Assembly: GCA_017853555.1 (NCBI GenBank) | Contig: JAFMJH010000014.1 | Span: 1-48,696 of the forward strand | DNA: 48,696 nt | Source: Steroidobacteraceae bacterium | Lineage (GTDB): Bacteria; Pseudomonadota; Gammaproteobacteria; Steroidobacterales; Steroidobacteraceae | Direction of reading: 5' to 3' | Part shown: positions 44,389 through 48,696 of the stretch, one piece after another | How the letters are laid out: every line of letters starts with the position of its first letter | How positions within the stretch are numbered: the first letter of the stretch is position 1 | Notes under the pieces: model-generated | The model's database searches: none | Told to the model about the DNA's origin: nothing | The model's input: only the letters and a program-made list of their open reading frames with translations | Program-made: the position numbers and the translations under genes

Positions 44389-45197
44389 GTCGCCTCCGAC
44401 ATGCGTTCGGCCGCGCGATCGATCAAAAATGTTTGCGGCTCCACGATGGGCGGCAGCGCGGCGATCGATGCGGCAATCTTGCGTATCGCGGTCGCAGCCG
44501 GACTTTCGGCACGCTGCACCAGCATCTCGCGGCGACGCGTCGCCTGCGGCACGCTACCGTCGTGAGGGATGAGCCCGGCGAGCGTGAGTGGCAAGCCGAG
44601 GAACCGCGTCGAGACCTCATTGAGGCGCGCAAACACGGCTTCTGCCCGCTGCGCATTCGACGTGTCGTTGATGATGATTTCGATTTTCTGGTAGCCGAAA
44701 TCGCGATTCATCACTTTGATCAGACCGTAGGCATCGGCGAGCGATGCCGGCTCGTCGCGGACCACCACGAGCAACACGTCGGCGAGCCGCGCGAGCGTGG
44801 TCACGTGGTTGCCGATGCCGGCGCCGGTATCGATCAACAATACGTCGGGCACCGGCGTGATCGCGTTGAGATCCTGCAAAACTTTCGCGATGCCGACCCC
44901 GTCGAGCTCGGCCATTTCGCGCACACCCGAAGCGCCCGGGATGATGCGCATGCCGAGCGGACCGTCGATCATGATTTCAGGCAGCGTCTTGGCGCCCGAT
45001 ACGACCGCGGAGATGTCGAACTCGGGTTTCATTCCGAGCAGGACGTGCAAATTCGCGAGACCGAAATCACCATCGAACAAGACCACGCTCTTTTTGAGCG
45101 CAGCCAGGGCAGCGGCGAGCTGCAGCGTGACGAACGTCTTGCCGACGCCGCCTTTACCGCTCGAGATCGCTACGATTCGTGGCCGTTTGACGTCCAT
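44385..45197 (-). CDS. fleN: Flagellar number regulator FleN/FlhG (MinD-like ATPase)
   Basis: 270 residues. The deviant Walker A motif is SSGKGGVGKT with signature Lys, Walker B-type motifs are LFDGDFGLANLHVLLG and DVLLIDTGAGIG, and the C-terminus is amphipathic (ERMSEAT end). FleN partners FlhF and, in Pseudomonas, restrains the sigma-54 activator FleQ to limit flagellar number. The ATG at 45197 lies 7 nt after flhF. The sigma-54 promoter before flhA makes FleQ-FleN control plausible here. Confidence 0.94.
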   Translation of the reverse strand: MDVKRPRIVAISSGKGGVGKTFVTLQLAAALAALKKSVVLFDGDFGLANLHVLLGMKPEFDISAVVSGAKTLPEIMIDGPLGMRIIPGASGVREMAELDGVGIAKVLQDLNAITPVPDVLLIDTGAGIGNHVTTLARLADVLLVVVRDEPASLADAYGLIKVMNRDFGYQKIEIIINDTSNAQRAEAVFARLNEVSTRFLGLPLTLAGLIPHDGSVPQATRRREMLVQRAESPAATAIRKIAASIAALPPIVEPQTFLIDRAAERMSEAT

Positions 45198-45204
45198 GGT
45201 GCCT

Positions 45205-46302
45205 TCATCCAACGCTGCGATCGGTCTCGCACAGCGTGAGTTCGAGTATACGCGCGAGATCCGTTTCCAGTCGCGCACGATCGATCGGCGTCAACGCGGC
45301 GGTCGCGTCGGCCGTGGCGGAAAGCCCGCAGAGCGGCACGCCCCGTTCGGCGAGCAGCGACAACAAACCGAGCGGCTGTTCGCAGGACTCCCAGTGCGTG
45401 ATCACGACCGCGGCAATCGGCAGGCCTGCGTTCAACCAGCGCAGCGCCGCGACGCGTTGCATGTGAGCCGGCAAGCAAAGAATCATGCCGCGCGTTTCGA
45501 GTGCCTTGCAGGCACGTTGCAATTCTTCGACGTCCATGGCGCCGGTGTCGAACACCGAAATTCCTTCGGGAACACCACCCCAACTCGCTTCGAGCGTCGC
45601 ACGATCTGCGAGTGCAAAGAAACGTTCGCGCGCACCCGGGCGCGCGTCACGCAGCGCACTCACGCTGCACGGCGAGCGTTCGGCAACGGCGCGGGCCGCT
45701 TGCATCACGAGCGTCGTCTTGCCGGAACCTGCAGGGCCGACGACCGCGAGGCCGTCCACGCCGAGCACGGCACCGAGATCGCAGGTCACGAGATCCGCGA
45801 GCATGCCGCTCGCCATCGCCGCGATCTCGACGTCTTCAGCCAGCAACTTGCGCGCATACGACGCAGCCACGCCCTGCTCCAGCAGCGCCAACATGCCGCT
45901 CGTCAGACCACCTTGAACCTGTCCTGCTGAAAGGCGCTTCTCCAACGCGTGCAACTCCGCGCGAATCGCGGCCACGAGTTGCAAGCCGTCTTCAGGATCG
46001 ACGCGCTTCGCCGCCACGGGCGTCGCGACGCTCGGCGATTGCGGCGCAGCCGCGGTGACCGACACGGCATCTTTGCCCGCGATCACGCCATCAAGCGCTG
46101 CACGAAAACCGTCTCCGACCACTGCAGCGCCCGGCGCCGACGAATCGTTCTGCGCTTCGGCTTCCATGTCGATGCACACCAGCAATTCGGTGACGTTGCC
46201 GACCTTGTTGGTCGAGAGCACGAGTGCATCACGGCCAAACCGCTGCCTGGCGCGCTCGCTCGCCTCGCTGAATGTATCGGCCACCACCCGTTCGATGCGC
46301 AT
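45205..46302 (-). CDS. flhF: FlhF-like SRP-family GTPase, divergent G domain
   Basis: 365 residues, placed exactly where flhF belongs. The N-terminus MRIERVVADTFSEASERARQRFG with its VLSTNKV strand is typical FlhF, a B domain of low complexity follows, then the helical N domain and G domain. The P-loop GPAGSGKTT (189-197) is sound. Other GTPase motifs are degraded: DTYRIGA is replaced by a DARPGARERF stretch, DTAG reads FDTGAM (251-256), and the guanine-reading TKLD reads THWE (302-305). FlhF places the flagellum at the pole. This protein may bind nucleotide without normal GTP specificity. Confidence 0.88.
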   Translation of the reverse strand: MRIERVVADTFSEASERARQRFGRDALVLSTNKVGNVTELLVCIDMEAEAQNDSSAPGAAVVGDGFRAALDGVIAGKDAVSVTAAAPQSPSVATPVAAKRVDPEDGLQLVAAIRAELHALEKRLSAGQVQGGLTSGMLALLEQGVAASYARKLLAEDVEIAAMASGMLADLVTCDLGAVLGVDGLAVVGPAGSGKTTLVMQAARAVAERSPCSVSALRDARPGARERFFALADRATLEASWGGVPEGISVFDTGAMDVEELQRACKALETRGMILCLPAHMQRVAALRWLNAGLPIAAVVITHWESCEQPLGLLSLLAERGVPLCGLSATADATAALTPIDRARLETDLARILELTLCETDRSVG

Positions 46303-46314
46303 GGATACTCCCCT

Positions 46315-48426
46315 TTACGCTGCGTTCTGGCGCGCCTGAACGGTCACGCTACGATTCACGCGGAGGTTCAAATCCTCCGGCAGTTCTGCATAGGACAACA
46401 CGGCCAGCCCCGGTACGCGCGGCCGCAGGATGCGCGACAACCAGGGTCGCAGCGTCGGCGAGGTCACGAGCACGGCGGGTCGATCCGCGTTCAATTCTTC
46501 TTGCGCGGAGGCACTCACCGCCCGCAGCAAACCTTCGGCGAGTTCAGGCTCGATCGGCACGTTGCCGCCATTGCCGCGTCGTACCGTACCGTGCAGCACC
46601 TGCTCCAACTCGGGTGCGAGCGTCATCACGCCCAGCTCTTCGCCGTGCGCGACGTAGTTCTGCACGATCATGCGACCGAGTGCCACGCGTGCCACGCCGA
46701 TGAGTTCTTCGACGTCGGTGACTTTCTCCGCCACCGGTGCGAGCGCCGCGAGTACGCCGCGCATGTCGCGGATCGCAACGCCCTCGCCCAGCAGCCCCTG
46801 CAACACCTGCGTGAGCACGCCGATGGACAATTTCTTCGGGATGAGTTCTTCGACCAATTTCGGCGAGACTGCGGCCAGCTTGTCGACCAACTGTTGGGTC
46901 TCGTCGTGGCCGAGCAGCAAATGGCTATGGTCCTGCAAAATCTTGTTGAGGTGGGTCGCGATCGTCGTGCTCGCGTCCACCACCGTATATCCGAGTGAGC
47001 GCGCGTAATCGCGCTGGGCCGGGTCGATCCATACTGCATCGAGCCCGAAGGTGGGATCTTTGGTACGCAAGCCCTGCAATTCGCCGTGCACCAACCCCGA
47101 GTGGATCGCGAGTTCGCGCGCCGGCTTCACTTCGCCGCGCCCGATCACCACGCCGTTGACCATGATCTGATACGACTCCGGACGCAGGTCGAGGTTGTCG
47201 CGAATGTGAACTTGCGGCACGAGAAAGCCGAGCTCGTAGGTAAGCTTCTTGCGGATGCCGCGAATGCGCGTCACCAACGAACCGCCGGTGTTCGCGTCGA
47301 TCAGCGCGACCAGCGCGTAACCGACTTCGAGCCCGATGCGGTCGGCCTGCTGCACGTCCTGCCACGTCAACTCGCGCGGCGTAGACGGCACTTCCTCGGC
47401 CTTCTTCGCTTCCTGTTTGACGGTTGCGCGCTTGCGACCGAGCAACCAACCGCCGGCGGCAGTCAGAGCCGCCAAAGCCAGAAACGCGACATGCGGCATG
47501 CCCGGGATGATGCCGAGCAGCGCCAGAATGCAGGCGGCGAGCCACCAGGCTTCCACGTTGTTGAACTGCGCGGCGGTTTGCTGATGCAGCGACTCTTCGC
47601 CGGAGACGCGCGTGACGATGATCGCCGTCGCCACCGACAACAACAAAGACGGCACTTGCGCGACGAGACCGTCACCGACGGCGAGCAAGGTATAACGCTC
47701 GAGTGCCGTGCCGACGCTCATGCCGTGCTGCAAGGAGCCGACCAGAGCGCCGCCGACGATGTTGATCAACAGCACGAGCAAGCCGGCGATCGCGTCACCG
47801 CGGACGAATTTGCTGGCGCCGTCCATCGAACCATAGAAATCCGCTTCGGAGGCAATCTCGCGACGGCGCGTACGCGCCTGATCCTGCGTGATGAGACCGG
47901 CGGCCAGATCGGCGTCGACGGCCATCTGCTTGCCGGGCATGGCATCGAGGGTGAATCGCGCCGTCACTTCCGAGACGCGGCCTGCACCTTTGGTGACGAC
48001 CACGAAGTTGATGATCACGAGGATCGCGAACACGACGATGCCGACGATGTAATTGCCGCCGACCAGTACGGAGCCGAAGGCTTCGATCACCTTGCCTGCC
48101 GAATCCGAGCCTTCGTGACCGGCCGAGAGTACGACCCGAGTCGAGGCCACGTTGAGCGACAATCGCAACAGGGTCGCGAACAGCAGCACGGTGGGGAAGA
48201 TCGAAAACGACAACGGCCGTTCCGCCGAGATCGCGAGGAAGATGATCACCAGCGACAAGGCGATGTTGAAGGTGAAGAACAGATCGAGCAGCAGGGTCGG
48301 GACCGGCAAAATCAGCAAGCCGAGCAGGATCAGAAAGCCGATCGGAATGGCTACCGCCTCCAGCGGGAGGTTCTTGGCCAACTGTCGAAGATTCGACGTG
48401 ATATCTAGCGGCACCGTCGCCATCAT
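46315..48426 (-). CDS. flhA: Flagellar type III export protein FlhA
   Basis: 703 residues (E. coli 692). Eight transmembrane segments in the N-terminal 330 residues include the FHIPEP-type region FRLSLNVASTRVVLSAGHEG, MPGKQMAVDADLAAGLI and the DGASKFVRGDAIAG signature with the proton-path Asp. A linker near residue 345 leads to the cytoplasmic ring domain ending VNRSVTVQARQNA. ATG at 48426; the Met at 48423 is equally possible. A sigma-54 promoter lies about 80 nt upstream. flhB is not adjacent, as the divergent neighbour is a lipoprotein. Confidence 0.97.
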   Translation of the reverse strand: MMATVPLDITSNLRQLAKNLPLEAVAIPIGFLILLGLLILPVPTLLLDLFFTFNIALSLVIIFLAISAERPLSFSIFPTVLLFATLLRLSLNVASTRVVLSAGHEGSDSAGKVIEAFGSVLVGGNYIVGIVVFAILVIINFVVVTKGAGRVSEVTARFTLDAMPGKQMAVDADLAAGLITQDQARTRRREIASEADFYGSMDGASKFVRGDAIAGLLVLLINIVGGALVGSLQHGMSVGTALERYTLLAVGDGLVAQVPSLLLSVATAIIVTRVSGEESLHQQTAAQFNNVEAWWLAACILALLGIIPGMPHVAFLALAALTAAGGWLLGRKRATVKQEAKKAEEVPSTPRELTWQDVQQADRIGLEVGYALVALIDANTGGSLVTRIRGIRKKLTYELGFLVPQVHIRDNLDLRPESYQIMVNGVVIGRGEVKPARELAIHSGLVHGELQGLRTKDPTFGLDAVWIDPAQRDYARSLGYTVVDASTTIATHLNKILQDHSHLLLGHDETQQLVDKLAAVSPKLVEELIPKKLSIGVLTQVLQGLLGEGVAIRDMRGVLAALAPVAEKVTDVEELIGVARVALGRMIVQNYVAHGEELGVMTLAPELEQVLHGTVRRGNGGNVPIEPELAEGLLRAVSASAQEELNADRPAVLVTSPTLRPWLSRILRPRVPGLAVLSYAELPEDLNLRVNRSVTVQARQNAA

Positions 48427-48503
48427 TAAACCAATATGATTCAGGCAGTTACGACTTATCCCAACTCAGCCTCCACGGCTGCGCGGGATCCCGGCAGGTA
48501 CGA

Positions 48504-48519
48504 TGCAAGGCACGTGCCA
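48504..48519 (-). promoter_or_regulatory. Sigma-54 (RpoN) promoter of the flhA operon
   Basis: Minus strand: TGGCAC (48519-48514), 5 nt, TTGCA (48508-48504). This is a perfect match to the -24/-12 consensus TGGCAC-N5-TTGCW with invariant GG and GC. The predicted start is near 48493, giving a roughly 67-nt leader before flhA. Sigma-54 promoters need an enhancer-binding activator; FleQ is the expected one. Confidence 0.88.
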
Positions 48520-48574
48520 CGGGGGCCGTGAAAGTCGGGCTCAAGCACCCCGCCCTGCGGCCGACTTGAGGGGG

Positions 48575-48696
48575 GTGAACACCAGCAAGCCAATCCTCGC
48601 CCTCCTCGCCAGCCTATCCCTCGCAGGCTGCGCGAGCGTTCAACTCTCGGACCCGGCCCAACCGCCCTCCGCCATCGAACACTCGCTCGAAGGCGC
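48575..48696 (+). CDS. Lipoprotein N-terminus (runs out of window)
   Basis: Starts at GTG 48575 behind a G-rich GAGGGG stretch. MNTSKPILALLASLSLAGCAS is a lipoprotein signal with lipobox SLAGC, and the mature part begins SVQLSDPAQPPS. Only 40 residues are visible, so no family can be given. It is divergent from the flhA operon with a 148-nt gap between starts. Confidence 0.6.
   Translation, partial: MNTSKPILALLASLSLAGCASVQLSDPAQPPSAIEHSLEG

Overview
This window is a stretch of chromosome from a GC-rich Gammaproteobacterium. The evidence for that is the rpsU-yqeY-dnaG-rpoD macromolecular-synthesis cluster, a split B12-dependent ribonucleotide reductase (nrdJa/nrdJb, as in Pseudomonas), a full-length CysB, a flhA-flhF-fleN-fliA flagellar cluster behind a sigma-54 promoter, pga polysaccharide genes and rraA. 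The paired ECF sigma factor and Ser/Thr kinase with a large C-terminal helical part recall Xanthomonadales-like lineages, but the family cannot be fixed from sequence alone. I see no tRNA, rRNA, insertion sequence, CRISPR array or prophage.

Layout. Positions 1-2122 hold a divergent histidine kinase (cut by the window edge) and an OmpR-type response regulator. Positions 2104-13173 are a train of ten minus-strand genes with no gap above about 35 nt: nrdJa, nrdJb, an MltD-like transglycosylase, an L,D-transpeptidase, ppnN, htpG, msrB, an FKBP, an amidohydrolase and an alpha/beta hydrolase. The 495-bp region upstream carries a promoter with a NrdR box, and a second, distant NrdR box. Divergent from it, hsp20-htrA-NAD(P)-binding protein-cca form a tight plus-strand operon. 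Positions 17546-21575 hold a MidA-type methyltransferase, a PTR1-like pteridine reductase, folK, folB and tsaD. Positions 21672-30932 run rpsU, yqeY, dnaG, rpoD, gph, fba, a Tat-type flavoprotein and cysB. Positions 30961-33470 hold a MESH1-like small alarmone hydrolase coupled to an NmrA-like protein, rraA and a nitroreductase.

Positions 33534-37773 hold a regulatory locus: RidA, an ECF sigma factor, a transmembrane Ser/Thr kinase and a 48-residue secreted peptide. Positions 37915-42763 hold pgaBCD without an adjacent pgaA, followed by a class III nucleotide cyclase. Positions 42777-48426 are a flagellar operon, flhA-flhF-fleN-fliA, ending in two small lipoprotein genes joined by 4-nt overlaps. 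A lipoprotein gene starts at 48575 and leaves the window.

Most of the region is core housekeeping. The points that stand out are the roughly 184-residue Lys/Ala/Pro-rich extension on RpoD, an FlhF whose GTPase motifs are degenerate beyond the P-loop, the two unrecognised lipoproteins translationally coupled to fliA, the MESH1-like/NmrA pair, the ECF-kinase-peptide locus, and the NrdR-controlled start of a long cell-wall and proteostasis gene train.
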